A stretch of 64,000 nucleotides of DNA from an uncultured Bacteroidota bacterium. GTDB lineage: Bacteria > Bacteroidota > Bacteroidia > Flavobacteriales > Schleiferiaceae. A program made the position numbers and the translations under genes. Location: contig CAJXNI010000003.1 of assembly GCA_913057235.1 (NCBI GenBank), positions 1 through 64,000 of the forward strand, in the 5' to 3' direction. The notes beneath the pieces were generated by a model. The model saw only the letters and a list, made by a program, of their open reading frames with translations, was not told where the DNA came from and searched no databases. Shown here piece after piece: positions 7,772-17,759 of the stretch (position 1 is the stretch's first letter; every line of letters starts with the position of its first letter).

Positions 7772-9105
7772 TGCAGCAGGGCCAGTTTAAGAGGTGATAC
7801 CAATTGATCAATATCCCCCGCGCCTATGGTAAGAATTACGGCTGGTTTTTCGGTTTTAAACCGATGGATAATTTCCGCGCGAGTAAGCAAACTCTTATGC
7901 GGGGCTTTTATTTTTTCCAGGAGGGCTGCTGAGGTGACACCAGGAATGGGCCGCTCACGGGCGGGATAGATATCCAGTAAAATAACCTCCTCAAAACTGG
8001 AGAGGGCCTCTGCAAAACCATCCATAAAATCTTTGGTGCGGCTAAAGAGGTGCGGCTGAAAAATAGCTTTTACGGCCGCATTAGGGTATAGGTTTTTAAC
8101 CGCATTCGCCAGGGCGTTTATTTCTTTGGGATGGTGCGCATAATCATCAATAAAAACCATTTTGTTGGTTTTTACATGAAATTCAAACCTGCGTTTTACG
8201 CCTTTAAAACTTTCAATGCCGGCTTTTACGTCTGCGGGGCTAAGCCCATAATTTAAGGCAATGGCCGCAGCTGCTAAGGTGTTTTCAATATTGTGCCGGC
8301 CCGGTAGCTTGCTAACGATGTTAATGATGCTCCCATGTGGATACACCAGGTCAAAAACAAAATGATGCTCTTCTACGCGAATGTTTTCGGCCCGGTAGGG
8401 CGTGTTTTCCTGCAGCCCGTAGCTTGTGCCTCCGCTAAGGCTAAGGCTGTCTTGCACCAATAATTGCTCCGATACCTTATCGGCAAAAGCCTGGAAAGTT
8501 TGGCGCAAGCTCTCACCACTGCCGTAAATATCCAGATGGTCAGCATCAGTGGAAGTAATAGCCGCGGCAGCTGGGTTCAGTTGCAAAAAGCTACGGTCAA
8601 ACTCATCGGCTTCTACTACCAATAGCTTAGCTTCTGGGCTGCCCCAAAAGTTGGATTGGTAATTGGTGCTCAGTCCACCTAAAAAGGCCACTACCGGAAT
8701 TTCCGCATGACGGAATAAATGCGCCAAAAGTGCCGAGGTGGTGGTTTTCCCATGGGTGCCCGCAATGGCCAGGGTAGTGTATTCTTGCGCAATGGCGCCC
8801 AAAACCTGTGCTCTTTTTTCAATGGTAAAACCATTTTCCTTGAAAAAGGCCATCTCTAGAGAATCAGCCGGCAGGGCGGGCGTGTAAATCACCAAAGTGT
8901 CTTCGGGGCTGAGCTTTTTGGGTACTAGGTCTGGGTTATCTTCGTAATGAATTTTCAGACCTTCTTCTTCCAGGGCTTCACACAAGGGTGAGCGGTAGCG
9001 GTCATAGCCAAAAACCTTGCGCTTCTGAGTTTTAAAGTAGCGCGCCAGGGCACTCATGCCAATTCCGCCAATGCCTAAGAGGTAGATGTTGGGTTTCTCA
9101 AGCAT
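7768..9105 (-). CDS. murC: UDP-N-acetylmuramate--L-alanine ligase MurC
   Basis: 445 residues. It adds L-alanine to UDP-N-acetylmuramate with ATP in the cytoplasm, the first peptide step of peptidoglycan synthesis. The N-terminal Rossmann domain has YLLGIGGIGMSALA, the central ATP site has AGTHGKTTTSAL (about 114-125), and the Mur ligase features FGVKRRFEFH-like FKGVKRRFEFH and DDYAHHPKEI are clear. Length is near the family norm of 450-490. It overlaps murG by 8 bases and ftsQ by 4, so translation is probably coupled. Confidence 0.97.
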   Translation of the reverse strand: MLEKPNIYLLGIGGIGMSALARYFKTQKRKVFGYDRYRSPLCEALEEEGLKIHYEDNPDLVPKKLSPEDTLVIYTPALPADSLEMAFFKENGFTIEKRAQVLGAIAQEYTTLAIAGTHGKTTTSALLAHLFRHAEIPVVAFLGGLSTNYQSNFWGSPEAKLLVVEADEFDRSFLQLNPAAAAITSTDADHLDIYGSGESLRQTFQAFADKVSEQLLVQDSLSLSGGTSYGLQENTPYRAENIRVEEHHFVFDLVYPHGSIINIVSKLPGRHNIENTLAAAAIALNYGLSPADVKAGIESFKGVKRRFEFHVKTNKMVFIDDYAHHPKEINALANAVKNLYPNAAVKAIFQPHLFSRTKDFMDGFAEALSSFEEVILLDIYPARERPIPGVTSAALLEKIKAPHKSLLTRAEIIHRFKTEKPAVILTIGAGDIDQLVSPLKLALLQ

Positions 9106-10198
9106 TGGGCAGCAGTTTTTGAATTTCGTCTACAATGGTTTCAGCGGCATGGGGTAGGGCCAGCTTGGCAATATTTTCTTCCAGGCTTTTCCTTTTCAGG
9201 GGATCCTGGCAGAGGTTCACTACCAATTTGCTAAAGTCATGAGCTGCACCACTTTCCTTAAAAAGAAGGGCGGCCTCTTTTTGGCTTAACGCCTGAGCGT
9301 TCTTGGTCTGATGGTCTTCGGCTACGTTGGGTGAGGGTACTAAAACCGAAGCCTTTTTTACCACCGCCAGTTCAGAGAGAGTGCCGGCTCCGGCACGGCT
9401 TACCACTAAATCAGCGGCAGCAAAAGCGGTAGGCATATCTTCTAAAAAGGCTTGCAGTTGCACATTCTTGCTTAATGAGAGCTGCGTGCTCAAAGCCTGG
9501 TGGTACAGTTTGCCACACTGCCATAGCGTCTGCAAACCAGCTTCTTCAAAATCAGATAGGCTGTCTTGCACCAACTCATTAATTCTTCGGGCACCCAGGC
9601 TGCCGCCCAAAATTAAAAGCAGCGGGGCATCGGCTGAAAAGCCTAAGGATTTTTTAGCGGCTTTTTGGGCCGGCAAAGCCGCTTGTAAATTCTTGCGAAT
9701 GGGATTACCGGTGAGTACAATTTTCTCTTTAGGGAAGAACCGCTTCATATTGGGGTAGGCCACGCATATTTTACGGGCCTTGGCCGCCAGTATTTTGTTG
9801 GTAATGCCCGGGTAGGAGTTTTGCTCCTGAATAAGGGTGGGGATGTTTTTACGGTGCGCCATGTAGAGCAGCGGACCACTGGCAAAACCACCCGTGCCAA
9901 TTACCGCATGGGGTTTGAACCTCCGCAGTAAGCGCGCGCTCTTACTGAGACTGCTCAAAAGCTTAAAGGGGAAAGCCAGGTTTTTGGCGCTTAAGCTTCG
10001 CTGAATGCCACTGATCCATAAGCCTTCAATTTTGTAACCTGCGGCTGGTACGCGTTGCATTTCCATGCGATCCTGAGCGCCCACAAAAAGAAACTCCGCT
10101 TCCGGATAACGTTCCTTTAGCGCATCGGCTATAGCCAAGGCCGGAAAAATGTGCCCTCCGGTGCCGCCTCCGCTAATCATGAATCGGTACTTAGGCAT
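9098..10198 (-). CDS. murG: Lipid II synthase MurG (GlcNAc transferase)
   Basis: 366 residues. MurG moves GlcNAc from UDP-GlcNAc to lipid I on the inner face of the membrane, making lipid II. The N-terminal glycine-rich motif GGGTGGHIFPALAIAD is at residues 10-25; the second, GGSLGARRINE, lies mid-protein, and the donor-site segment DLVVSRAGAGTLSELAV follows. A GT-B fold of normal length. It overlaps ftsW by 8 bases and murC by 8, in the standard dcw order. Confidence 0.97.
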   Translation of the reverse strand: MPKYRFMISGGGTGGHIFPALAIADALKERYPEAEFLFVGAQDRMEMQRVPAAGYKIEGLWISGIQRSLSAKNLAFPFKLLSSLSKSARLLRRFKPHAVIGTGGFASGPLLYMAHRKNIPTLIQEQNSYPGITNKILAAKARKICVAYPNMKRFFPKEKIVLTGNPIRKNLQAALPAQKAAKKSLGFSADAPLLLILGGSLGARRINELVQDSLSDFEEAGLQTLWQCGKLYHQALSTQLSLSKNVQLQAFLEDMPTAFAAADLVVSRAGAGTLSELAVVKKASVLVPSPNVAEDHQTKNAQALSQKEAALLFKESGAAHDFSKLVVNLCQDPLKRKSLEENIAKLALPHAAETIVDEIQKLLPNA

Positions 10199-11384
10199 GG
10201 GCAGGTTCTTGAGGGTTCAACGTTTCTTCTTCTTGGGGCTCGCCTTCTTGCGCCAGTGGATTGTTTTGCTTGCCCACACTCACACTCAGAATAATACCAA
10301 TGGCACTGCAGGTAACCCAAATGGAGGAGCCCCCCGCACTAATTAAGGGCAAGGTTTGACCCGTAACCGGAAACAGGTTTACCGCTACCGCCAAATTCAC
10401 AAAGGCTTGCATCAGTATGCCTATCGAGACCGCAAAAGCCGCCAGGCTGCCAAATTTGCTAGGTGCCTTGGTAGAAATAATCAGCACGCGCACCAGCAGC
10501 ACCAGGTAAAACGCAATGGTAATGAGCGCTCCAAACAATCCAAACTCTTCTACAATAATGGCGTAGATAAAGTCGCTATTACTTTGGGGTAAAAAGTTTT
10601 TCTGAATGCTTTTACCGGGTCCTTTGCCCAGCAAGTAGCCTTCGGCAATAGCCGTTTTAGCCTTGTTTACTTGAAAGTTATCAGCTGTATTATCGCTGCC
10701 AAAGTTTTCAATACGCGCTTTCCAGGTGGCTACCCGGTTATTCATGTTGGGGAATTTAAAAACCAAGACCAGAAATAGGCTAAGACCTACCAAGCCAGCG
10801 CCAATAAGAATTAAGAGGTTTTTAAAAGGGTAGCCGCCTACAAATAAAATGAGTAGGCAACCCGCAAAAAGCATGGCAGCTGTGCTAAAGTTTGAGGGGA
10901 GTATGAGCACGCACACCAATAAAATGGGGGCAATGGCACTCATGAAACTCAACTTGAAGCTTTTGAGTTCCCAATCTGGGGCCTTACTGAGGTAGCGCGC
11001 CAGATACAGCGGTAAAATTACCCAGGCTAAAGCCGAAGTTTGAAAAGTTTGCGAGGTGCCAGGAATGCGAATCCAGCGGGTGGCATTGGAAATATTCACA
11101 CCAAAAAACAAGGTGTAAAGCAGGAGCACAATTAGCACCGGCAGCATGAATCGGCTCAAGGAGCCCAGCAAACGGTAGTCTATGCGGTGAATCACAAACA
11201 TAATCAGCAAACCAAGAGAGATGTGGAAGGCGTGCTTGGCCAGCATTAACACCGTACTACCATTATGGCTAAAAGCCAAATTGGAGCTGGCGCTAAACAC
11301 CGGAAACATACTGGAAAGGGCCATAATGGAAACCAGGCCCCACAGTACTTTATCACCTTCTATTTTGCTGAGTATCTTCTGCAC
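10191..11384 (-). CDS. ftsW: Septal SEDS glycosyltransferase FtsW
   Basis: 397 residues with about ten membrane segments. FtsW polymerises lipid II into septal glycan together with its partner PBP (ftsI in this operon). Family features: GVNISNATRWIRIPG after the early helices, the segment AKTAIAEGYLLGKGPGKSIQKNFLPQ with the PGKS/LP pattern, and FIYAIIVEEFGLFG, followed by QTLPLISAGGSS. The C-terminal tail is acidic and cytosolic. It overlaps murG by 8 bases and starts 9 bases after the murD stop. Confidence 0.96.
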   Translation of the reverse strand: MQKILSKIEGDKVLWGLVSIMALSSMFPVFSASSNLAFSHNGSTVLMLAKHAFHISLGLLIMFVIHRIDYRLLGSLSRFMLPVLIVLLLYTLFFGVNISNATRWIRIPGTSQTFQTSALAWVILPLYLARYLSKAPDWELKSFKLSFMSAIAPILLVCVLILPSNFSTAAMLFAGCLLILFVGGYPFKNLLILIGAGLVGLSLFLVLVFKFPNMNNRVATWKARIENFGSDNTADNFQVNKAKTAIAEGYLLGKGPGKSIQKNFLPQSNSDFIYAIIVEEFGLFGALITIAFYLVLLVRVLIISTKAPSKFGSLAAFAVSIGILMQAFVNLAVAVNLFPVTGQTLPLISAGGSSIWVTCSAIGIILSVSVGKQNNPLAQEGEPQEEETLNPQEPAHA

Positions 11385-11393
11385 AGCTTCTTC

Positions 11394-12734
11394 TTAGAGA
11401 TTGCGCACCGCTTGTTTAAACTGTCGTCCGCGGTCTTCGTAATTTTCAAATTGATCAAAGCTGGCACAGGCGGGACTCAGTAGCACGGTGTCTCCTTTTT
11501 GCCCCATTTTGTAGGCCATGCGTACGGCCTCTTCCAAATTAGAAGCGTCAATCACCAGTGGCGTTTTGCCGGTAAAGGCTTTGTGCAGTTTGGCAGTGTC
11601 GTCACCAATGCAAATCAGTGCTTTCACTTTTTTCTCCACCAGGCCGTAAAGCTCGCTGTAGTCATTGCCTTTGTCTACCCCTCCGGCAATCCAAATGGTA
11701 TCTTGGGGCATGCTCTCCAAGGCGTACCAAGTGCTGTTTACGTTGGTGGCCTTACTGTCATTGATAAAGTTGATGCCGTAAATCTGCAGCACCGGTTCCA
11801 GGCGGTGTTCAATGTTTTCAAAATTGGCCAGTGACTCTCTAATCACTTCTTTGCGGATGCCCAGCAAACGCGTAGCCAGGCCGGCTGCCATGCTGTTGTA
11901 GCGGTTGTGCTTGCCCTGTAGGGCCAGTTCTTCAATATTCATTTTCTCTTGGTTTTGGGTATGTATTAGTATTTGGTCATTTTTAAGGTAGGCGCCTTGG
12001 CTTAAGATTTCCTTTTGTGAAAAGCCATACACCTGCGCTTTACTTTGGCTCAAGGCCGATGTACTACGCAGCGCTGGGTCATCAAAATTGTAGATGAGCA
12101 CATCCTCTTCCTGCTGATTTTCAGTGATGCGGTATTTGGCTGCGTAATATTTTTCAACGCTGTTTTGGTAGCGCTCTAAATGGTCTGGAGTAACGTTGAG
12201 TACTATGGCTACTTGCGGCTTAAAATGCACGATGTCGTCTAGTTGAAAGCTGCTGGTTTCCAGGGCATAGTAATCGTGCTGGCCTTGGGCCAGACTACCA
12301 CTAAAACTGTAGCCTACATTGCCCACTAGCGCCACTTTTTTACCGGCATTTTTTAAAATGTGGTACACCAGATGAGTGGTGGTGGTTTTACCATTGGTGC
12401 CGGTGATGGCAATGATGGTTCCTTGGCAATGGCGGTAGGCCCACTCCACCTCAGAAATAATTTCTTTACCCTGCTGTTTTAGGGCTTGCAGAATGGCGGC
12501 TTCACTGGGTATGCCAGGCGATTTCACCACAATGTCGCTTTGGGTCATGGCCTCCAGCGTGTGGCCGCCTTCTTCAAAGGGAATTCCAGCTGCTTCTAGC
12601 TTTTGCCGATATTCTTCTTTGAGGGTGCCCCCATCGCTCAACCATACGGTATAGCCCTGCTTTTTTGCCAGCAAGGCCGCACCGAGGCCACTTTCACCTC
12701 CGCCAAGAATCGCTATGTGCTTTACATTGGCCAC
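11394..12734 (-). CDS. murD: UDP-N-acetylmuramoylalanine--D-glutamate ligase MurD
   Basis: 446 residues. It adds D-glutamate to UDP-MurNAc-L-Ala in the cytoplasm. Visible: AILGGGESGLGAALLA (dinucleotide-like uracil-binding domain at the N terminus), VVKSPGIP, the ATP loop [16 protein letters not shown] (about 112-127), NHRYNSMAA-like KHNRYNSMAAGLA, and LLSPACASFDQFENYEDRG near the end, which is the MurD C-terminal signature. It has 3 bases to mraY upstream and 9 to ftsW downstream. Confidence 0.97.
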   Translation of the reverse strand: MANVKHIAILGGGESGLGAALLAKKQGYTVWLSDGGTLKEEYRQKLEAAGIPFEEGGHTLEAMTQSDIVVKSPGIPSEAAILQALKQQGKEIISEVEWAYRHCQGTIIAITGTNGKTTTTHLVYHILKNAGKKVALVGNVGYSFSGSLAQGQHDYYALETSSFQLDDIVHFKPQVAIVLNVTPDHLERYQNSVEKYYAAKYRITENQQEEDVLIYNFDDPALRSTSALSQSKAQVYGFSQKEILSQGAYLKNDQILIHTQNQEKMNIEELALQGKHNRYNSMAAGLATRLLGIRKEVIRESLANFENIEHRLEPVLQIYGINFINDSKATNVNSTWYALESMPQDTIWIAGGVDKGNDYSELYGLVEKKVKALICIGDDTAKLHKAFTGKTPLVIDASNLEEAVRMAYKMGQKGDTVLLSPACASFDQFENYEDRGRQFKQAVRNL

Positions 12735-12737
12735 AGC

Positions 12738-13976
12738 TTAACGGAGTTTTAGGGTTACAAAAGTGAGTACAGCTAAGAAGATGCCTACAATCCAAAAGCG
12801 GGTCACAATCTTGCTTTCGTGGTAGCCTTTCTTTTGGTAGTGGTGGTGTAAGGGCGACATCAGAAAAATTCTACGCCCTTCTCCAAACTTCTTTTTGGTG
12901 TATTTAAAGTAGCTTACCTGCAGCACCACACTGAGGTTTTCTACCAGAAAAATGCCGCATAAAATAGGGATCAAAAGTTCTTTACGGATGGCAATGGCAA
13001 AAACGGCAATGATGCCCCCAATGGCCAGAGAGCCGGTATCGCCCATGAAAACCTGAGCCGGGTGGGTGTTGTACCAAAGGAAGCCAATGCAAGCCCCCAC
13101 AAAGGCGGCAATAAACACTACCATTTCGCCCGTAAGGGGGATGTACATAATGTTGAGGTAATCGGCAAAAATGATGGAGCCCGAAACGTAGGCAAATACC
13201 CCCAGGGTTACCCCGATGATGGCCGAGGTGCCGGTAGCCAACCCATCAATGCCATCGGTGAGATTGGCACCATTGGATACGGCCGTGATGATGAAAATGA
13301 CAATGGGAATGAAAATGATCCAGGCGTATTTTTTGGCTTTTTCGCCAAACAGGCCAACCAAAGCCTCATAGTCTAACTCGTTATTTTTAAAGAAGGGAAT
13401 GGTGGTTTTCAGGCTTTTTTCCTCAGCACTGTACACCGGTAATTTTTGAATGCGGGTACCGTCTGCCTGCTCTAGAGCTATGCCGGGTGCTTGCCGCTCC
13501 TTAATGGTTACGTTGTCATTAAAGTAAAGTATGCCGCCTACAATCAGGCCCAGACCTACCTGCCCAATAACCTTAAACTTACCAGGTAGGCCCTTTTTGT
13601 TTTTGCGAAAAACCTTGATGTAATCATCGGTGAAACCTACCGTCCCCATCCACACGGTGGTAATCAAAAGCAGCACGATGTAAATATTATCCAGCTTGGC
13701 AAATAGTAAGGTAGGGATGAGGATGCCCATCAGTATAATTAGCCCGCCCATGGTTGGCGTGCCCGCTTTTTCTTTCTGGCCTCCTAAACCTAAATCCCGC
13801 ACGGTTTCGCCCACCTGCTTGCGTTGCAGCAGGTCAATGAGCTTTTTGCCAAACAAGAGGCAAATCACCAAAGAGCTAATTAAGGCCATGGCCGCTCTAA
13901 AGGTGATGAACTGAAAAACTCCGGCCCCGGGTAGGTCGTAGGTAGCGTCAAGGTATTGAAAGAGGTAGTAGAGCAT
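12738..13976 (-). CDS. mraY: Phospho-MurNAc-pentapeptide transferase MraY
   Basis: 412 residues with about ten membrane helices. MraY attaches phospho-MurNAc-pentapeptide to undecaprenyl phosphate to form lipid I. Signature segments: [11 protein letters not shown], the Asp-rich loop [32 protein letters not shown] and the histidine cluster [14 protein letters not shown]. It carries a larger insert (about 160-210) between helices than the 360-residue proteobacterial form, common in Bacteroidota. The start codon shares one base with the murE stop. Confidence 0.97.
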   Translation of the reverse strand: MLYYLFQYLDATYDLPGAGVFQFITFRAAMALISSLVICLLFGKKLIDLLQRKQVGETVRDLGLGGQKEKAGTPTMGGLIILMGILIPTLLFAKLDNIYIVLLLITTVWMGTVGFTDDYIKVFRKNKKGLPGKFKVIGQVGLGLIVGGILYFNDNVTIKERQAPGIALEQADGTRIQKLPVYSAEEKSLKTTIPFFKNNELDYEALVGLFGEKAKKYAWIIFIPIVIFIITAVSNGANLTDGIDGLATGTSAIIGVTLGVFAYVSGSIIFADYLNIMYIPLTGEMVVFIAAFVGACIGFLWYNTHPAQVFMGDTGSLAIGGIIAVFAIAIRKELLIPILCGIFLVENLSVVLQVSYFKYTKKKFGEGRRIFLMSPLHHHYQKKGYHESKIVTRFWIVGIFLAVLTFVTLKLR

Positions 13977-15439
13977 TAGGCTTCTTGTGGGTTTAAAAGT
14001 TCATGCACTATGGCCAGGTCATCAAAAGGCAGCTTTTGATCCTTTACAATTTGGTACTTCTCATGCCCTTTACCGGCAATGAGAATAATGTCTTGCGGTT
14101 GGGCCAGTTTAACGGCTGTTTTTATGGCCTGGTGGCGATTGGTCACGCTCAGGTATTTTTGCTGAAATTGCATTTCCACCCCTGTTTCCATGTCGGCAAT
14201 AATGGCTTCCGGATCTTCAAAGCGGGGGTTGTCTGAGGTAAAAATGACCTGGTCGCTGAGCTCAGTGGCAATTTGGGCCATTTCCGGTCTTTTGGTGGCG
14301 TCCCGGTTTCCGCCACAGCCCACTACCGTAATTACTTTTTCATTGCCGCTGCGTACCTGGCGGATGGTTTTCAATACGTTGGAAAGCGCATCCGGGGTGT
14401 GGGCGTAATCTACAATGGCGGTGATGCCCTCAGCTGAGCGGATGTACTGAAAACGCCCTTCCACCGATTTTAAACTGCTAATGGCGGTGGCCACTTGAAG
14501 CTCATCTTGCTCCAGCAAACAGGCTACCCCGTAAATGGCGGCTAAATTGTAGGCATTGAAGGTGCCAATCAATTTGGTCCAAACTTCATGTTTGCCCAGC
14601 TTCACCAACATGCCATTAAGCTGGTGCTCGATGATTTTGGCCTTAAAGTCGGTTTCAGTTTTTAAGCCAAAGGTGTGCACCCGGGCTTTGGTGTTTTGCA
14701 CCATAACGCCCCCGTGGCGTTCATCGGCATTGGTGAGGGCAAAAGCCGATTTGGGCAGCTCATCAAATAATTTCTTTTTAGCCTTAATGTAATTGTCAAA
14801 AGTTCCGTGGTAATCCAGGTGGTCATGCGAAATGTTGGTGAACACCGCTCCGGCAAATTTGAGACCTCCAGTGCGCTCCTGGTGAATGCCGTGGCTGCTG
14901 GCTTCCATGAAGCAATACTTTACGCCTTGCTCTACCATTTTATGCAGGCACTCATTCAGGTAAATGGGGTCTGGGGTGGTGTGCGTGGCTGGTAAGGTCT
15001 CCTGCCCAATTTTTATGTGTACGGTAGAGAGCAGGCCCGCTTTGTAACCCAGTAGGGTGAAAAGATTGAAAAGCAAGGTGGCGGTGGTGGTTTTGCCATT
15101 GGTACCGGTAATGCCTACCAGTTGTAGCTTTTCAGAGGGCTGATCATAGAAATTGGTGGCTACCAGAGAAAGCGCTAAAGCACTGTTCTTCACTTTTAGG
15201 TAGGTTACTTTATCGTTCCGCTGCTCAGGCAGCTCTTCGCAAATAATGGCCTGAGCACCCTCCTGAATGGCTTTTGCTATAAATTCATGACCATCTACCT
15301 GCGTACCTTTTACCGCTACAAACAGGCTTTGCTGACTCACCTTGCGGGAATCAAAGCAAACCTTGCTAATGGCCACGTTGGTAGATCCCAGGGTGTCTAC
15401 CAGGGGTACACGATAGAGTATGTCTCGTAATAACTTCAT
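13976..15439 (-). CDS. murE: UDP-MurNAc-tripeptide synthetase MurE
   Basis: 487 residues. MurE adds the third amino acid to UDP-MurNAc-dipeptide. The ATP loop [13 protein letters not shown] is near residues 109-121; [10 protein letters not shown] and the carbamylated-lysine region are present. The specificity motif reads [12 protein letters not shown] is the pattern of meso-diaminopimelate-adding enzymes, so the wall is inferred to be the mDAP type. It overlaps the ftsI stop by 4 bases and mraY by one. Confidence 0.97.
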   Translation of the reverse strand: MKLLRDILYRVPLVDTLGSTNVAISKVCFDSRKVSQQSLFVAVKGTQVDGHEFIAKAIQEGAQAIICEELPEQRNDKVTYLKVKNSALALSLVATNFYDQPSEKLQLVGITGTNGKTTTATLLFNLFTLLGYKAGLLSTVHIKIGQETLPATHTTPDPIYLNECLHKMVEQGVKYCFMEASSHGIHQERTGGLKFAGAVFTNISHDHLDYHGTFDNYIKAKKKLFDELPKSAFALTNADERHGGVMVQNTKARVHTFGLKTETDFKAKIIEHQLNGMLVKLGKHEVWTKLIGTFNAYNLAAIYGVACLLEQDELQVATAISSLKSVEGRFQYIRSAEGITAIVDYAHTPDALSNVLKTIRQVRSGNEKVITVVGCGGNRDATKRPEMAQIATELSDQVIFTSDNPRFEDPEAIIADMETGVEMQFQQKYLSVTNRHQAIKTAVKLAQPQDIILIAGKGHEKYQIVKDQKLPFDDLAIVHELLNPQEA

Positions 15440-17406
15440 CCTAGTTTCAGCTCAATTAATTCGTTGCCTTTAAGCAGTGTTCCTGCTGGCGGATACTGCC
15501 ACTGAATTTTGCCGTTGCCACTTATTTTCACCTTGAAGCCGCGGTTTTCCAACTCGCTCAATATGGCTGCTCCGTTGTGGCCTTTCAGGTTAGGGATCTT
15601 CTCGCCTGGTTTTATTTTAGGTTGGTCTGGACCCGGTGAAGCATCGGCCAGCGCCAAACCAGAAGCACGGGTTGGCTTAGGCATAGGTACGCTGCTGTAC
15701 ACGCGCTCGGCAATGTGCTTAAAAACAGGGGCGGCCACTGTACTGCCGTAATAGCCCTTGGTGTAATTGGGTTTGTTGATGACTACAATGCAGGAATACT
15801 GTGGATTGTCAGCCGGGAAATAGCCGGCAAAGGAAGCCTGGTAGTCTTTTGTTTCGTTTTTCCAGTAATTGAGCTGGCAGGTGCCGGTTTTTCCCGCCAA
15901 GGCTACCCGACTGTTTTTAAGGTTTTGGGCCGTACCATTTTGCACCACGCCTTCCAACATTAGCTGTAACTTTTTTAAGGTTTCTTCTGAGCAAATGGCC
16001 GGATTAAGTACTTCAGGGCTGGTTTTTTCCATCACCTTGCCGTGCTTGCGCGTGGCCTCCAAAAAGCGTGGTTTTACCATGGTGCCTTGGTTGGCCACCG
16101 CATTGTAGAGGGTTAAAATTTGCAGCGGGGTAAAGCTTACCTGGTAGCCGTAGGCCATCCACGGCAGTGAAAGACCACTCCAGCTGGGGTCGCCTGGTTT
16201 GGGAATGAGAGGCTTGCCTTCGCCTTTTATGGGCAGGTCCAGCTTTCGGTGTAAACCCAGGGTGTACAGGCGGTCTACAAAGCGACTAGGTTGATTTTGG
16301 TAATTCTGGTGAATGAGTTTAACAATTCCCACGTTGCTCGATTTTTCAAAGGCCGTCTTTACTGTTGCCAGTCCATAGCCTTTCTTGTTGCTGTCGCGCA
16401 CCTTTTTGCCGTAAATGGTAAAGACACCATTTTCGGTGTCTACTACGGTGTTGGTATCGGCTACCCCATCTTCCAGCGCAGCCATTACTGATACCAGTTT
16501 GAAAGTAGAGCCGGGCTCGGTGCTTTCCCACACCGCGTAGTTGCGTTTTTCAAAGTAGGTGCCTTCTTCGGTGCGTCCTAAATTGGCAATGGCCCGGATG
16601 GCGCCTGTTTTGGTTTCCATCAATACCGCGCAGCCGTGATCGGCTTCAAATTGGTAAAGGGCCTTCAGCAGCTCATGGTGCACAATGTCTTGCATACGGG
16701 CGTTCAGCGTGGTTACAATATCGTAACCGTCCTGCGGCTCCACTTCAAAATAATCGGTAACCGGTTTCCAGTTATTGTTGCTTACTTTTTGTTTGAGACG
16801 TGCCCCGTCTTTACCCGCCAGTACAGGATCAAAGGCGCCTTCCAGCCCCGTGGCGGAGTACCTGCGTTGACGACCAATGGTGCGTTCGGCAATTTTACCC
16901 AGGGGCATTTTGCGGTAGTTTTTTTGCTCCAGCACAAAACCTCCGCTAAAGCGACCGTAGTTAAAAATGGGGAAGCTTTTTAAAGTTTGCACCTGACTGT
17001 AGGTAAGGTCATTGGCTATGGCTACGTAGCGATTACCCTGGCTGCGTTCGTAAATAAGCGTTTTGGCCCATTCGCGCTGTGATTTACCGCCCAGGAATTG
17101 AGCCAGGTTTTGGGCTAAATCATTTACGCGCAAGGAGAAGCTATCGGACGGCACGGTAACCGGGTCAAAATGCACATCGTATACCGGCATAGTGGTAGCC
17201 AACAGATGTCCATCGGTGCTGTAAATATTACCGCGCTCAGCCTTTACCGGCTTTTCTTTAAACACCTCTTGTTTGGCTTGCGCACGCAATTCCTTGCCCT
17301 CACCAAACTGAATGCTAAACAGCTTTACCAGCACTGCTATGGCCAGTACCCCAAAGAGGCCGGCAACGGCATAGGCTCTATTTTGGATGTATTTAGACTC
17401 GTTCAT
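15436..17406 (-). CDS. ftsI: Septal penicillin-binding protein FtsI with PASTA domain
   Basis: 656 residues. A class B PBP that cross-links septal peptidoglycan as partner of FtsW. It has one N-terminal membrane segment (about 12-32), a dimerisation/pedestal region from ERGNIYSTDG, and a transpeptidase domain with STFK (catalytic Ser300), SSN (356-358) and KTG (506-508). Residues about 597-656 form one PASTA domain (KIPNLKGHNG onward), which may bind muropeptide. PASTA-bearing division PBPs are usual in Bacteroidota. The gene lies between ftsL (2-base gap) and murE (4-base overlap). Confidence 0.96.
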   Translation of the reverse strand: MNESKYIQNRAYAVAGLFGVLAIAVLVKLFSIQFGEGKELRAQAKQEVFKEKPVKAERGNIYSTDGHLLATTMPVYDVHFDPVTVPSDSFSLRVNDLAQNLAQFLGGKSQREWAKTLIYERSQGNRYVAIANDLTYSQVQTLKSFPIFNYGRFSGGFVLEQKNYRKMPLGKIAERTIGRQRRYSATGLEGAFDPVLAGKDGARLKQKVSNNNWKPVTDYFEVEPQDGYDIVTTLNARMQDIVHHELLKALYQFEADHGCAVLMETKTGAIRAIANLGRTEEGTYFEKRNYAVWESTEPGSTFKLVSVMAALEDGVADTNTVVDTENGVFTIYGKKVRDSNKKGYGLATVKTAFEKSSNVGIVKLIHQNYQNQPSRFVDRLYTLGLHRKLDLPIKGEGKPLIPKPGDPSWSGLSLPWMAYGYQVSFTPLQILTLYNAVANQGTMVKPRFLEATRKHGKVMEKTSPEVLNPAICSEETLKKLQLMLEGVVQNGTAQNLKNSRVALAGKTGTCQLNYWKNETKDYQASFAGYFPADNPQYSCIVVINKPNYTKGYYGSTVAAPVFKHIAERVYSSVPMPKPTRASGLALADASPGPDQPKIKPGEKIPNLKGHNGAAILSELENRGFKVKISGNGKIQWQYPPAGTLLKGNELIELKLG

Positions 17407-17408
17407 TT

Positions 17409-17756
17409 TTATTCTTTTTCCTCTTCCGCTTTCAGCAGAATGGGGGGCTCACTTCCTTTTATCAGTTTTAATTCTTCCTCGGCCCGCAAAAGCACTTTGC
17501 TTTCCAGGCTTTCACTCATCAGGTGCGAGTGCAATTCAATGTATTCAGAGCTCAGTTCTTTTACCCGTTCGCGCATTTCGCTAATGCGATGGGTTTTCTC
17601 ATCGGCCAGGTGGCTGCTGCTAATCATAATGAGGGCCAACAGGCTAATGAAGGTGAGTACCGGCCAGTTTTTTTCCCACTGCTCAATGGTTAAAAAGCGA
17701 CCAGTGAGCAGTCGGCTCAAGTTTCTTTTCGGATTGCTTTTATTTAGTAAGGCCAC
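17409..17756 (-). CDS. ftsL: FtsL-like division protein
   Basis: 115 residues: a basic cytoplasmic start, one membrane segment (WPVLTFISLLALIMISSSHLA, about 31-51), then a periplasmic coiled-coil-like helix (KTHRISEMRERVKELSSEYIEL) and a short acidic tail. This is the shape of FtsL, which works with the FtsB and FtsQ proteins in the divisome. Sequence similarity is poor in this family, so the call rests on size, topology and position between rsmH and ftsI, with 2- and 3-base gaps. Confidence 0.85.
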   Translation of the reverse strand: MALLNKSNPKRNLSRLLTGRFLTIEQWEKNWPVLTFISLLALIMISSSHLADEKTHRISEMRERVKELSSEYIELHSHLMSESLESKVLLRAEEELKLIKGSEPPILLKAEEEKE

Positions 17757-17759
17757 GTT